The notes: generated from the letters alone by a model not told the origin. 64,000 bases of DNA from Papaver somniferum (GCF_003573695.1 NC_039368.1:15876360-15940359); one strand, 5' to 3'. Counted from the first letter of the stretch, positions 32,402 to 44,085 are shown. Numbers and translations: made by a program.

Positions 32402-32944
32402 ATTGACCCACCATGCCATGGGAATTGGTAGAAAAAATATCTTGAGTGTTGCACCACTTATCTGAAGTAGAGAAGACTTTGGAGGAGTACCTTGTAGTGT
32501 AATCTGTCTATTTTTGTATTTAAAGGAGATACTTAACTTGGAAAAATTAAAAAGTACCTCACCTAAACTCTTGAGCCAGCTTGCACCAAGTACAAAATCA
32601 CAACCTCCTAGAGGTAAGATCCTCAAACCCTCTATAAAGTTGTGGCCCTGCATGCTCCATTGGAGTTTTGAGTAGATTCCAGTTCTTACTGTCCTTTCTC
32701 CATTGGAAACTGTAACCATCATAGGATTAGTTGGTTCAATGCAGCATTGTAATGAAGTAGCTAAGGCACTATCAATGAAACTTGTTGTGCTTCCAGTGTC
32801 AATGAGTATGGACACTTTGTGATTATGAAGAACTTCAGGAATTCTAATTGTATCACCAGTGGTGGTACCAGTTAAAGCATGTACATAAATCTTTATATCA
32901 AATTTTACTGGAGATTCCACAACCTCTTCAAAAATTTCCTCTTC
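32402..32944 (-). pseudogene. Gypsy protease (minus-strand element)
   Basis: The ORF reading down from 32920 has the aspartic protease loop VSILIDTGSTTSFID (catalytic Asp-Thr-Gly) and the LGGCDFVLGASWLKSLG block. It reads on to the Cassandra insertion, and the final codons of the ORF, left of 32396, are Cassandra sequence. A stop (TAA near 32945) separates it from gag. Confidence 0.8.
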
Positions 32945-34036
32945 TTATTCAGTATCTTGTGACTCAGTGGTATCCATGTGAAGCATGTATATCTTTTGCT
33001 TCCCTTTACAAAAGTGGCCTGGTTTATACACAGTATCACAATTATAACACAACCCTTGAGATCTTCTTTTGTCCATCTCCTCCTGAGAAATCCTTTTTAT
33101 TATTGGAGTTGGAGGGTTGACCTTTTGTGTAGGGATTAAAAAAGACTTTGGAGTTGTAGGGACATGCTTAGGTGAAGTGAGAATTGGTTTAGGTGACAAA
33201 GGTGCAGAAGAGTAGTGTCTATTTGAGTTGAAAGTGGTAGAGAAGGATTTGATAAATGGCTTAGAGGCTGCAGTGGCTAAATTGAGTTTCTGTTCTTGTA
33301 ATCTAGCCATAGAAAAAGCATCTGCCAATGTTTGTGGATGAAATGTTGAGACAGATTTTCCTATCTCATCCTTCAGGCCACTAAGAAAGCTCATAACAAA
33401 ATATGTTTCAGTGAGAGATGGGTTCATGTTAAGCATTAATGCCTTGAGAGATTCAAAATCTCCATAATAATCATCCACTGTTGAGGTCTGCACTAGTTAA
33501 ACTACTCACAAAATTTTCCTCCACAGGATTTTCAAATCGAGCACATAAGTTTTTTGCTAAATCAAGACAAGTAATTCTATGCCTGTTAACTTGAAAATTT
33601 GAAACCCACTTTTCAGCCTTACCCTCAAGGTAGATTGCATCAATATCAACCTTTTTATGTTCTTCAATGTCATGGAGTTGAAAATATCTTTCAGCGTTCT
33701 GAATCCAACCTCGAGGATTATCGCTATCAAATCTTGGGAAATCAATCTTAGGAATACGATGAGAAAAATTGGGTTGACGGTGATGAGCAAAACCTTGATC
33801 ATCGATATCAAGTATTTTAGATCTACTTGCATCTTCAGTATGAGCTTGGTGCTGGTTGCTACTGAACAATCTCACAAGATTTAGATTGTTTTCCTGTAAG
33901 GTGCTATTGAGATTGGTTGCCAGAGAATCGAACTTGGTGGTTAGTTCAGATGATAAGGTATTGAAATCAGATTGGAGTTGTGATTGTGAAGCTTTTAATT
34001 GGATTAAATGCTCCTCAACTGCTTTTAAGGTCATTG
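32945..34036 (-). pseudogene. Gypsy gag with zinc knuckle (minus-strand element)
   Basis: The likely start is MTLKAVEEHLIQLKASQ at about 34034, after the PBS; the longer ORF to 34142 begins inside the LTR. An N-terminal coiled-coil-like region is followed by RIPKIDFPRFDSDNPRGW, AERYF and LEGKAEKWVSNF. A frameshift near 33480-33495 leads to the second ORF (32945-33493) with DYYGDFESL, SGLKDEIG and the knuckle CYNCDTVYKPGHFC, which is C-x2-C-x7-H-x-C. Confidence 0.8.
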
Positions 34037-34061
34037 TAAAAACGTTTTTTTGATGGGTTCG

Positions 34062-34079
34062 AACGGTTCTGATGCTAAT
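34062..34079 (-). other. Primer-binding site of the minus-strand gypsy element
   Basis: On the minus strand TTAGCATCAGAACCGTTC follows the 5' LTR, a diverged TGGTATCAGAGC (tRNA-Met type). Confidence 0.6.
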
Positions 34080-34384
34080 TGTTGTGATAACACAACAACT
34101 AGACGAATAAATGGATGCCAAGAGCTGTGCAAATTTGCGCAACGAAATAGTTTATGTTTCGTTAAATTTCTGTTTCATTAAATTTCATGTAAGTCTGTAA
34201 GATAAAATGAGTTCTTCTTACAACTTATAACGACCAATGATTAACCCTAATTTTTCAGCAGTAGATGAAGAGCACGTGTTCTTCATCAAACGCACAATAA
34301 CAACCAATAACAGAATTGTTAACTACACTCAACTAAGTACTGGTAGCAGACAATATGGCAGCCCTCACTGGTCACACTGTGACA
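34080..34384 (-). repeat. 5' LTR of the minus-strand gypsy element (305 bp)
   Basis: On the minus strand it starts TGTCACAGTGTGACC and ends GTTATCACAACA before the PBS. The right boundary is set by AGAGG, near-identical to AGGGG left of 29449. Confidence 0.7.
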
Positions 34385-34389
34385 AGAGG

Positions 34390-34480
34390 TTATACTGCAT
34401 ATGGAATCACCGTGGAGCAATCATTTGGCAACGAGCAAGTTGACAGCCTCTGAGGGAACAACTAGATCCCAAAATATGTG
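34390..34480 (-). pseudogene. GDSL esterase/lipase exon relic
   Basis: Aligns closely with 41786-41870, the last exon of the GDSL pseudogene: TGGAATCACCGT, GCAACGAGCAAGTTGAC and the CCCAAAATATG end all agree. Its right side is cut by the Stowaway MITE at 34481, its left side by the gypsy element at 34384. Confidence 0.75.
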
Positions 34481-34745
34481 CTCCCTCCATCCCTATTATA
34501 AAGGCGGCGTTGTAAAAATTTGTAGTCCCATTAGATAGACAGACTTTCAATTTCACGATGGATTTTTTCATATATTACCCTTATTTATTATAAATAGTTA
34601 TCACTACTATTAAATTAATGTTTCTAGTGTTGGAAATTGTACAAAGGATAAAACGGGAAAAAGTATGGAAATGTCGGAAATCAAAAAAAAAATCTTATTT
34701 CATGTGAAACTCACTTCTCTGCTTATATAACGGTGACGGAGGGAG
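34481..34745. mobile_element. Stowaway-like MITE (265 bp)
   Basis: Left end CTCCCTCCATCCCTATTATA; the right end reads CTCCCTCCGTCACCG on the other strand. These are the classic Stowaway termini. TA at 34746-34747 is the target duplicate; the left copy has become TG (34479-34480). The same locus in the homologous GDSL exon reads AAATATGTATTTG, so the insertion point at TA can be seen directly. Confidence 0.85.
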
Positions 34746-34747
34746 TA

Positions 34748-37317
34748 TTTGCTTCAACCCAGGGGTAAGCACCTGTTCTCCATTATTACTCCTAAAACAA
34801 AATCGAAAATTACTCCTGCTGAATTAAAATCGAAAAAATCTCTTCCATTTTTTCTCGATTCCCTTCTTCTCCATCGAAAATCTCTTCGCTCTTCTTCTTC
34901 TTCCTGGAATTTTATCATCTTCATCCATTAACACCTTCAGTTTTATTGAGATCTCTTCCCTAACACAGATAACACTCAAGTTCTGTTTGGGTAAAATCAT
35001 AATCAGCTGACTCATATGATGGTTCACTTCTAGATCGTCAATTCTCTGATCTTGGCGCATGTACTGTTGTCAATCAAGGTTTGTTCTTCTATTTTTTTCC
35101 CTGCCTTTGCAATTTGAGATTTTTTTCATTTGGTGGGTTGTTCAGTTAGTGATTGATTCATGTTATGGCTTAGTTTTACTTTTCTGTAATGCGTTTGATG
35201 AAATGACTCAAAAAAATGTATATTGTTTCGAAAATTTAATGATGAGTTTGTTTGATTAGGCTATTATCTTTGGTGATAATTGGAAGCATTGTTTGTTTCT
35301 ATTAAAACCCTAACCATCAATAACAGTTAGGGGTCTCAGTGAAATCAGTATCATCACCGGTCAGTCAAATTAATATATGTAGGATACAACTCAATTTTGC
35401 TCAATAAGTGAAACTATGCTGAACTTTTGAGATTTGAGTGATCATTAGGTTGAAACAACTTAAGAATGTCATACTTCGGTCGTACATGTTCAAGTCGATA
35501 CCTACAATGCTGCACATAATTTAGTAATGCTTCTGCGCATAATTTAGTAATGTTGTTGTTGTGTAAGAATGTCATACATTGTTTATACATGCTCAAGTCG
35601 ATTGTTACAATGCTGCATTGAGGACTTCCTCCCTGTTGAAAATTTATTTGTGGAACTGTTAGACAATGGGGTTAGCTTTATGGTTACAAGTTCAGTAGAT
35701 GGACAACCCGGTTAAAAAATCTATGAGTTTATAGTATTGGATGTTCTTATTTTTTATTTGCTCTTCCTGTTTGTGCATTGGTCTTTAGACATGGATAATT
35801 TAATAATGTCGAACCTTAAATGTCGTGAAAGTAGGAAATTGCTGTATATAAATTTGGGTTTTGATTTGAACATATTTTGTTAATCCTATTTCTGCAATAG
35901 TAGAGAGCAATTAGACTGATATTTGAAGCTTCGTAGAATCCCATGATGACTCTCGAAGCAATATCAAAGTCAAGATTTGTTGTTTATACAAAGTGAAACA
36001 AGTAAGCTTTACCCTTAAGGTACTTTTGTTGTTCCTTTCCTCACTATTCTTAGGAGGACGCCTTCTAGAAAAATGATGTATATAAGGAAGTCCTCCTCAA
36101 TTTTTTTGTGTAAATGAATATATTTGATCGAAAATTATTGAATGAAAATTTTGATTTATTTTGGAATGGAAATGGCATGGGTCTTGACTAGTGATAAATA
36201 ATTGAATGGGTTTGCTGTAAAACTGATGTTGTCTTGTTTGAACTCTATCAGATGCAAAACTGATGTTGTCTACTTTCATTTGTTGATAAATTTTAATTTA
36301 AACCGATAGCAATTGCTTGGCTTATTGTTTGAGCTCTATGCTATGAATCAGTATGGTACATGTTCAACAAAATTGCTAGCAGAGACAGTGAACAAGAATT
36401 GAAATCTGTTCGGTGAGAAGAATTAACGATGAGATGAACTGAAGTTAATTTGCAAATTAAGTTGGAACATTGATGTATTTGAAAATTTACTATAAAATTT
36501 GACAGGTTCAGAAAAATTTGCCTGTCAGTTTTGTGTGACTGACAGAAATAAGAAATTTTTTATGACTTTGCCGATTGAAATTGAATTTCACCCATAGTTT
36601 TTAAGGTATATTTGAATATTTTATTTGTACCGTTTTCATATTTAGGATCAAATTATTAATATTTGTTGTTACTTGTTACTAGAGATCTGAATTTGTAAGC
36701 TATGTTGGACACATCAAATAATATAGGGTTTTCTTAAGATTTTTTTTTTTTTTTTACGAAGATCTCAGAAAGTGTTTATTGAAGGAACTACTTCTAGTTT
36801 GAATATGAAGCTTTAAAATCAGAAATTCGCATATTTTGTTCATTCAAATTTCTAACACTTTGAGCTCTGTAAAGGGGGTGTTAGTTTTTCTTTCCTTTTG
36901 ACCTTTCAGGTTGGTAGATGATGGTGTAAGCTGTAAAGATTCTATTTTTAACTAAAATTGTTTCCTGATACATTTTAATTTAATAAATTGACAAGTCTGA
37001 AGTTTATATGCCACTAAATCTTTAACTTTGCAACCTTAAAACTAGATTTCAAGTTTTTTTCTTTTCCAGAATGTCTTTAATGCCCGAAAGGGTTCAGGTT
37101 TTTGTCTCTTGATTCGGCTTCTCCTAGTGTCTTTCTTTTGTTTTAGTTTGTATCTGTGATGTCGTATTATGTTTCTGCTAAGCTTGCTATTATCCATCTT
37201 ATTTGCTCTTCCAGATAGGAATTCTTATCATATTTAAGCATTAGGCAGTGAGGCTCATGAATTTAGTTTGGCAGGCTACAAGAGACTGCTGCAAGATCTG
37301 TTTGAGGTTTCTGAGGG
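34748..37317 (+). promoter_or_regulatory. Upstream region and probable 5' UTR with intron of TRAPPC1
   Basis: From about 34780 the sequence is CT-rich and leader-like. A plausible donor lies at 35079 (CAATCAAG|GTTTG) and an acceptor at 37214 (CTTCCAG|ATAGG), leaving a 5' UTR exon of about 34800-35078, a 2.1-kb intron, and a second UTR part ending at the ATG 37318. The intron has T-rich tracts and no ORF of interest. The transcript structure is inference; no expression data are available here. Confidence 0.4.
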
Positions 37318-38977
37318 ATGCAGTTCTTTGGAGGTTCCGAGGTCAGTCCATCACCTCCCATACCCAGTGGTGCTGGGAACCGTGCTCACATGATGTACGT
37401 GTTCAATAGGAATGGTGTGTGTTTGCTCTATAGAGAATGGAGTAGACCTCTCAGAACCCTTAGTTCCCAACAAGATCACAAGCTCATGTTCGGACTTCTT
37501 TTCTCACTCAAATCTTTTACTGCAAAGATGGACCCTTCCAGGTAATGTAGAGAAAACCTGCACCATTCAACATTCACACATCAATAGGCTCAGCTTCTTA
37601 TTCTATATATATGTTTGTATTTCAGTGTTGAGAAAGGAAACCTTGGGGTGCCTCAATTACCAGGTCAAGGATGTTCATTCCATAGCTTCAGTACAAACTC
37701 CTACAAATTAAGTTTAATGGAAACCCCTTCAGGGATAAAGGTATATTGAGAATCTATACGTCTTTGTTATGAGAAATTAAAAGAGGAGGACGAGCTTTTG
37801 TAATTTAATCACACTTATTTAATTTGTGCAGATAATATTGGTTACAAATCCAAAAACTGGTGATTTACGGGAATCCCTAAAGCACATTTATAGTTTGTAT
37901 GTGGAGTATGTTGTCAAGAATCCCCTCTATAGTCCAGGGACTCAAATTAGGTAATTTTTCAATTATTTTATGATTATGTTCTTGAACTTGTTAAATGGTA
38001 GCTGTTATCATGTTATACTTTTTTGGTCGGTACAGATCATGATTTTTAGGACTAATTTAAGATGCTGGACTAGATCATGATTTTTAGGACTTACTTAAGA
38101 TGCTGGACTTAGTGAACTTTTCATTCTAGGAGCAACTACAGTTGACTAGAATGGATGCAATGATTAAGCACTACAGAGTACAGACCAGCTTCCCTTCTTG
38201 GTACAAGCAAACAGTAATAACAGGTCCATGTGGGATACTAGTGTTACACGATATTAACTTAAGTCTCCGCATATTAGTGTGGAAATCAAGAGAGTGAATG
38301 GAAGAGTGTGTTCCACTCAGAGGGTAAACCCCTCACTTTATACATTAGCTTTGTGTAGTTACAACTATATCCTCACTGTTCACAAATCACTGTAGTACTG
38401 TACACTAATCCTACCCCGCACTATCTCATGTATTCTGACCATGAAACTCATATTTCAACTATTAGATGTAGTTTATGTAAAGCACTGAGGCTGAATTTTC
38501 TAATATAGGCACGCGGAAGCTCATATATACTTGAAAATGGCTGCTTTAAGTTTGAGTAGATACAACATACAGAATTTATATGTTGCTCGTATGATGGATT
38601 ACTAGAAATCGTCATTGGTTGCATATTCTTAGCTGGCATTTGGCAAATTCCATTGGACTGGCTAGAAGAGCATTTGGCAAATAGTTTTGATTTTCATGCC
38701 ACCTATCACTCATCTTAAGAACCATTGTTATGTTACCTGGTTCATTGGCAGTATTATCTGGCTAGGGAAACATATGGCTCAGGTTATTACCATATGTTTG
38801 TAGTTATAACTTTTAAATATACCATCGAGGCCAGCTACATTGTGTTTTTTGTTTTTCATCTCTTTGATTGAGATAGGAAGCAAAATCTGGATTTGCAACT
38901 TAACCCGTACTTATGGTTTTTGTTTCAGGTGTGAGCTTTTGAATACAGCTCTTGATCAATACGTGAAGAATGTGTAG
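37318..38977 (+). CDS. TRAPPC1: Trafficking protein particle complex subunit 1 (Bet5-like), 168 aa
   Basis: Four coding exons with GT-AG introns: 37318-37541, 37626-37740, 37832-37950, 38929-38977, summing to 507 nt. The joined frame is open. It starts MQFFGGSEVSPSPPIPSG and contains MMYVFNRNGVCLLYREW, DHKLMFGLLFSLKSFTAKMD, GNLGVPQLPGQGCSFHSF, TGDLRESLKHIYSLYVEYVV and CELLNTALDQYVKNV. This is the sedlin-like longin fold of Bet5/TRAPPC1, a core subunit of the TRAPP complex, which activates Rab1/Ypt1 and tethers vesicles at the Golgi. The length matches plant homologues (about 169 aa). The last intron is 978 nt. All splice phases agree, so I judge it intact. It is the clearest conserved host gene here. 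Confidence 0.93.
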
Positions 38978-39497
38978 TTTATGAGTTACATATATCATTG
39001 ATGATCTGCCAGACGAGTACTAAACCTATCTTGTTTCTCTTGACATGTATCCCTATAAGACGATATAGAAATATATTACAAAATTGTCCTCTTTCATGCC
39101 CAATTATATCACATTTTTCATTTAGTCAGCTAAACTTTAAAGCATCAGTCTATTTTCCTCTGCATTAGTGTTTGATGAGCTTCCAAGTTCATCTTTGAAA
39201 ACTTATTTGCTTGAAAAAACAAAAAGTGCAAATACTTGATGTTTAAAGATGCACGTGATTCCAGACTAGATCGATCTCTCATCAAGTACGCTACGAAATA
39301 CCATCCAAGTAGGTACCTCAAAATCCAGAGTGTATTCCTTTGTAATTAGTATGCTTGACATCGACTCTCATTTGCTTTGTGAAGTTTGATCAAATGCAAG
39401 TTGTGACATAGGTGTTGCACCGTGCAGTTCAAATGTAGCATCTTACCAAGCGAGCCCAAGTGAAAGACGTGTAATTTAGGGTCGTGCCCCTATATAG
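38978..39497 (+). other. 3' flank of TRAPPC1, no other gene
   Basis: Likely 3' UTR for the first 100-200 bases, with AATATATTACAAAA near 39069 as a possible weak polyadenylation signal. Nothing coding beyond that. Confidence 0.4.
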
Positions 39498-40437
39498 GGC
39501 TGTGTAAAAAAACCGGAATCGCGGATTTCACCCGTATCCGTCCGTAAAATGGCGGGTGGAACTCAATCCGCAAGAGCTATGGGCCTGACACGGGTGAGGT
39601 TCTCAAATCCGCACGTTTACACGGTTTGGTTTACAATCCGCGAATTTATCCGCACCATAGGACAGTTAGGTTTTATAATGAGCGGGTAACTCGTTAGTGT
39701 TTGCAAATGCAAATGTTACCTTGACATGTCTTGTGTAAGTTGTTACTTGTTAGAGTCTAGTTAAGAAGTAGTGAATTCTTAGTGCTAATAAGCCCACTTA
39801 CTATCTCACTGGTACTGTGAGCATACCTTCTAGTTGCATCTACTAGAGAAACAAACCTGATTTTGATTTTGGTTAGCTAGACGGGTTATTGACTGGATGA
39901 ATGTATACAGCTTACAATCAAACCAACATCCTGAAAAAGACGGTGTCAAATGTGAAACAAAAGACCGACATAAACTGAGTAATCTCGTGAATTATAATAA
40001 CTCTCGCCGCAACATTAGGCTGCACGACTGAGGCATCCTCCCCACATACTCTTAATGCTTCAGCAATGACATTGTAATAACGCTCACCAACAACAGATAG
40101 TACAGGAGCAGACGGGACCTGAGGCATCGCCAATTTGAACACTAATCAAACTGAACAAGGAACAACAACAATCTCTTCATTTCCATTTGAAACAGACGAA
40201 TAAAACAGAAAATAAAGACTATCATAAATCAGACTCCACATGATAGTTCATTTTTTTCTTTTTATTTTAACTAAATCCGCGGTTAATCCGCATCCGGCCC
40301 GTATCATCTGCTGATCCGCGGATGTGAAATTCGCGGGTGATTCGGCCGGACACGGTTGGATTTTCCAAATTCGCAACTTTGACGGATTGGATGCGGGTGA
40401 CCCCTAATCTGCAGCCGTCCGTCCGTTGCACACCCCT
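39498..40437. mobile_element. hAT-like non-autonomous DNA transposon (about 0.94 kb)
   Basis: The left end TAGGGCTGTGTAAAAAAACC and the right end (TAGGGGTGTGCAACGGACGG on the other strand) are imperfect terminal inverted repeats of the hAT type. Subterminal parts on both sides are rich in GCGGAT/ATCCGC words. No 8-bp target duplication is clear. The centre (39918-40142, minus) has a 74-codon ORF that looks like a captured gene piece. Confidence 0.6.
39918..40142 (-). pseudogene. Possible captured gene fragment in the hAT-like element
   Basis: 74 codons; residues about 5-49 (MPQVPSAPVLSVVGERYYNV, then EALRVCGEDASVVQPNVAAR) look like conserved cellular coding sequence. The last 24 residues have an intron-like composition. 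I do not recognise the parent gene. Non-autonomous DNA transposons often carry such fragments. Confidence 0.3.
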
Positions 40438-41084
40438 ATGAATTAATTGCAACTTTGAAGGCTCAATTGGAGAACGAGGTCTAAGGTTAACTATAAATCT
40501 TGCACCAATTTCTTATGCATCTGTGATATAAATCAAGATTCTTGATACATAACTTAATGAACTGTGATTTTAGGCATACCAAAAACTTTCAAGGCATACA
40601 AAATAGTTTTCCCATCTTAGGTGACCTTATTAGGGGTGTCTATTGTGTAGTTCAATTACCTATATACCCTTGAACCTAAAATCAAAAAATAAACTATCCT
40701 AAACATCTCTTCTTCTTCCTCCAGAAAAACCACCTTCCTTTTCTTTCAGAATATTTTTTTTCATCGCTGTAATTAATTATCGATGCGTGAAAATTCGATC
40801 ATCGGTTAAATTGAACTATATAATGGATCGTACAAAGAAAAAAGCAAACGTCAGGTGTTCTAAATCCTCTTCCAATCCATAAATTAAAGAAGAAGAACCA
40901 ATTGAAGATGAAGGTGTAAAAACTATAATTGAACCAGAATTTGAATCGGAAATTCAACCATTTGAATCTCCAAATACTGAAATGAGGATAAGAAGGTATT
41001 CCCTACAAACCCAATCTTTTATTTGTTGTTTTTCATGGATTGAATGAGTTAAATTGCTAAAAACTTAGGGTTTTTGACGGTTAC
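40438..41084. other. No gene seen
   Basis: Contains a short broken reading (about 40821-41045, MDRTKKKANVRC, then EEEPIEDEGV, EPEFESEI and a splice-like end) with stops. It may be the decayed first exon of a transposase or host gene. Not identified. Confidence 0.3.
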
Positions 41085-41440
41085 AGTAGCGGGTTCGGTG
41101 ATAATTGAGTTGAGTTTTGAGCCGAACTGTTCTTGAAAATTCACGCTGAAAGTGTCTATGAACAGTTCGGCAAAACCGTAAATGTCAATTTTTAGCCGAA
41201 CCCCAAAATTTGTATTGAATACGTCCAAGAACAGTGTCAGGTTCGGCTAATACCTTGCAAACCTTCTCGGCCAAACCTGAGAAGTGAAATTTACCCCAGG
41301 TGGTTGTCAGGTTCGGCTGACTCGATTAGATCACTTTCAAGCCGAACCTCTCTCTGTAAACACTTCGAAAATATTGATTTCTAGGATCTAGGTTCGGCTA
41401 GCTCGTGTTGTTGAGTTATCAGCCAAACCTTCTCTTTGCA
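41085..41440. repeat. Cluster of five GGTTCGGCT/AGCCGAACC inverted motifs
   Basis: Five units of roughly 60-80 bp each hold GTTCGG(C/T) followed 30-45 bases later by AGCC(G/A)AAC. Units start near 41091, 41165, 41249, 41309 and 41391. Each can fold as a stem-loop. No ORF is present. Confidence 0.6.
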
Positions 41441-41743
41441 CACTCAAGTTTTTCGATCTTGTTTTGGTCATAACTTTTTCGTCCGATGTCGGAATGACCT
41501 CATTCTTTTTGCATTGTGTTTGTCTTTTCATTCTCTTGAAGTTGAAGATAAGATCTAATTGATTTTAATGATTTTAATATGGACATTGGTATTCTCCATC
41601 ATTAGACTTCACTTTCTTAACACTTTTAGTAAGACAAAAAAGGATATACCACTGGACCACAGGTCCATGTACTAATAATCGACTTGGGTATGAAAATTAT
41701 CTTCACTAATTTCTTTATTGCGAATTACTTTATGTAAAGGTCT

Positions 41744-43178
41744 TTAGCTGTTACAGAGTTGACGAATATTTATCGGGTATATGTAGTTGGAATCACCGTC
41801 CAGCAATCCGTTAGCAACGAGCAAGTTGACGGCCTCTGAGGGATGAGCCAAATCCCAAAATATGTATTTGGTCCGGTCAGAACAAACTTCCGATGTTGGA
41901 CCACACAATCCCAGCCCTCCATAAGGACCCAATCCGCGACAACATGCAGAATCATTGTTCTCAAAACCTAACATGTAACTTACCAAGATCAACAAAAGTG
42001 TAAAACATTTGAAATTTCCAGAGATTACAGAGTAAATTTATGTAATTCCATGATTTTGCGTACCATAAGACTGATAATTATTGATGAGATCCCAAGCAAT
42101 GTAGTATATATCTGCGTAAAGGAACTGTGATCCAACAAGATTCGAGTTCAACTCCAATACCAGTGCCTCCAATCTCGTGTTGAATAACATGGCTGCATTA
42201 TTTATGGGTGCGACACAAGACCCCCCGTTCCATAGCTTGTTCAGTGCTCTCTCAAACGGGACGCAACCAATAGGTGGAATGTTTTGAATGACAAACTTTG
42301 TAGCGCCAAGTTCATACAAATTCGTTAGCTGAAGTCTATATTTTGAGATCATTGAGTCTACAAATTCGTCTAGAGGAATCAACTTTTGATTGAGTATTGA
42401 AACAAATGGAGTGAAATAGTTGAGGCCGAAATCATTTGAACCTATACCAGAACTAAAGAGAAATTTGGAGAAAAGCTCGGAAGCCTCAATAGTGCCGATG
42501 CTCGAGATTATGTATTGCCTTGTTTTGGCAAAATATCAACTTGTTCATCCATACTGAATCGATCTCCCTACATATAGTTCAACGGTCAAACAATTGAACA
42601 TGCATTTTATCGAAAATTACAATTATAAATAGTAACCAAAGATTTTGCCAGTGAACTTACAAACATATAACCAGAGTGATCAAGAATTCCACTACTGCCA
42701 GATGCATAATTGACTCCATGAAAAACAACTTCTCCTGCAGTAGTTGGATCATTGTAAGGCGGAATGAAGTTCTTGAAACCCAATCCTTGACCTACAAAAA
42801 GAAAATAACAACAACTAAATTTTCTGGAAAAACCTCTTTATATCCTCTTAATTAATTTCACTAGGGATAACTTATGCATGTGGTTGCTATTTCAATACCT
42901 ACAAAATCAATAGCCGTTTCTCCGTTGGTGTATCGGCCAGTAGGTATCCCGCCAGGAAAATCGATACCACTAGGTTCCACATTATATTTTGCCAAGTGAA
43001 TCAGTCTGTTATTGTTTCCAGCATCAACCAAAAAATCTCCAAATACAAATAATGCTGGACACTTACTTTCGTTGTTATTAGTATTATACGCTAAACAAAT
43101 CTTAATAAGCACAAGGATATGAATCTTAAGAAGAAAACATGGATAACTATAAGAGTACGTGTTGGTGTTGCCACCCAT
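41744..43178 (-). pseudogene. GDSL esterase/lipase pseudogene
   Basis: Four exons on the minus strand: 42899-43178, 42661-42791, 42064-42567, 41744-41967. The frame follows plant GDSL lipases, with a signal-like hydrophobic N-terminus, FVFGDFLVDAGNNN, GVNYASGSSGIL, GSNDF and FWDLAHPSEAVN. Such enzymes hydrolyse acyl esters, usually in the apoplast. Two defects are visible. The catalytic Ser of the GDS motif is Phe (residue 49), and one base is missing near 42535, shifting the frame 13 codons into exon 3. The intron that splits the third and fourth exons of the neighbour gene at 45712-45801 is absent here. It lies 2 kb from the intact gene, same strand. Confidence 0.85.
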
Positions 43179-43612
43179 GACTTCAAAGTTCAAATGTGTA
43201 ATATAAAACTCAGTTTCATTTTCTATTTCTATATAATGACATATCAGTTTCATTGATTCGTTATATAGTTTTACCTTATTATTGGTTGTTACTAAATCTA
43301 TTCTAGAGTTTCTAAATTGCAAGGAAACCAACTTTGTGCAAAGATAAGTATAGAAATGCTTGTTGAGCTTGCAACTTCATGGGCATGGGTGTAAGATTCT
43401 ACCTTCTAAATAAGGAATGTAATTAAAGCTCACTCATTTTATGTGCTGATGCAACTTCATTATCAGTAATGAGATATGATAAGATATGGCTCATTATGTC
43501 TAAGAAAATCACTAGCTTTGAAAATGTAGTTATAACTCACAAGCTCCATTATTGAGCATTGTTGCTTGAAAATACAAAATGATAATGGGATCAAATTCAC
43601 CTCCCAAATAAA
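43179..43612. other. No gene; upstream of the GDSL pseudogene
   Basis: AT-rich promoter-side flank. Minus-strand ORFs here have no motif. Confidence 0.4.
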
Positions 43613-43614
43613 TA

Positions 43615-43839
43615 CTACTTCCATCCCACTATTAGTTGACCACAATTTAGAAATGACTTATCTCTCAAACCATATTACGGATATTCGCATGTTTTATATA
43701 ATTGAAAAGCATTATAAAACACCTACGTAACAAATATAAACATGAGTATCAAATGATATAAAATCAATGATATAAAATCAACTATTAATGGGACAAAATC
43801 TAAAACTGAATAGGTCAACTAATAGTGGGAAGTAGGGAG
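43615..43839. mobile_element. Stowaway-like MITE (225 bp)
   Basis: The left end CTACTTCCATCCCACTATTA and the right end (CTCCCTACTTCCCACTATTA on the other strand) are inverted repeats that extend through AGTTGACC. TA flanks both sides (43613-43614 and 43840-43841). Confidence 0.8.
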
Positions 43840-44085
43840 TAAGAAAGAATTAAAAAAAATTGTATCTAAATTACAAATAAATAAATAAAAACAAAAATGA
43901 TCGATAAAGAAATTTATGTGGGCAAATTTTGTACTCAGATCATTGGTATCATCACTCAACGACTTTAACACTGTACTACCATGACATTGGGTATTAGAAA
44001 AGAGTTGCACACCAAGCCCATCAACAAATTTCTAATAGGTCAGGTAGGTAGACGAAGCTGATTTTTCAAATGTCCACTGTAAGTG

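Larger units (their letters stand above)
29449..34384 (-). mobile_element. Ty3-gypsy element, minus strand, 3' end deleted, with Cassandra inside
   Basis: Right LTR at 34080-34384 and a truncated left LTR at 29449-29619 share a TGTTGTGATAACACAAC end and a GCAAATTTGCGCAAC block. The flanks AGGGG (29444-29448) and AGAGG (34385-34389) form a target-site duplication with one mismatch. Minus-strand order is LTR, PBS, gag, protease, Cassandra insertion, RT, RNase H, integrase, truncated LTR. The integrase C-terminus and the 5' part of the 3' LTR are deleted. All ORFs are interrupted. Confidence 0.85.
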
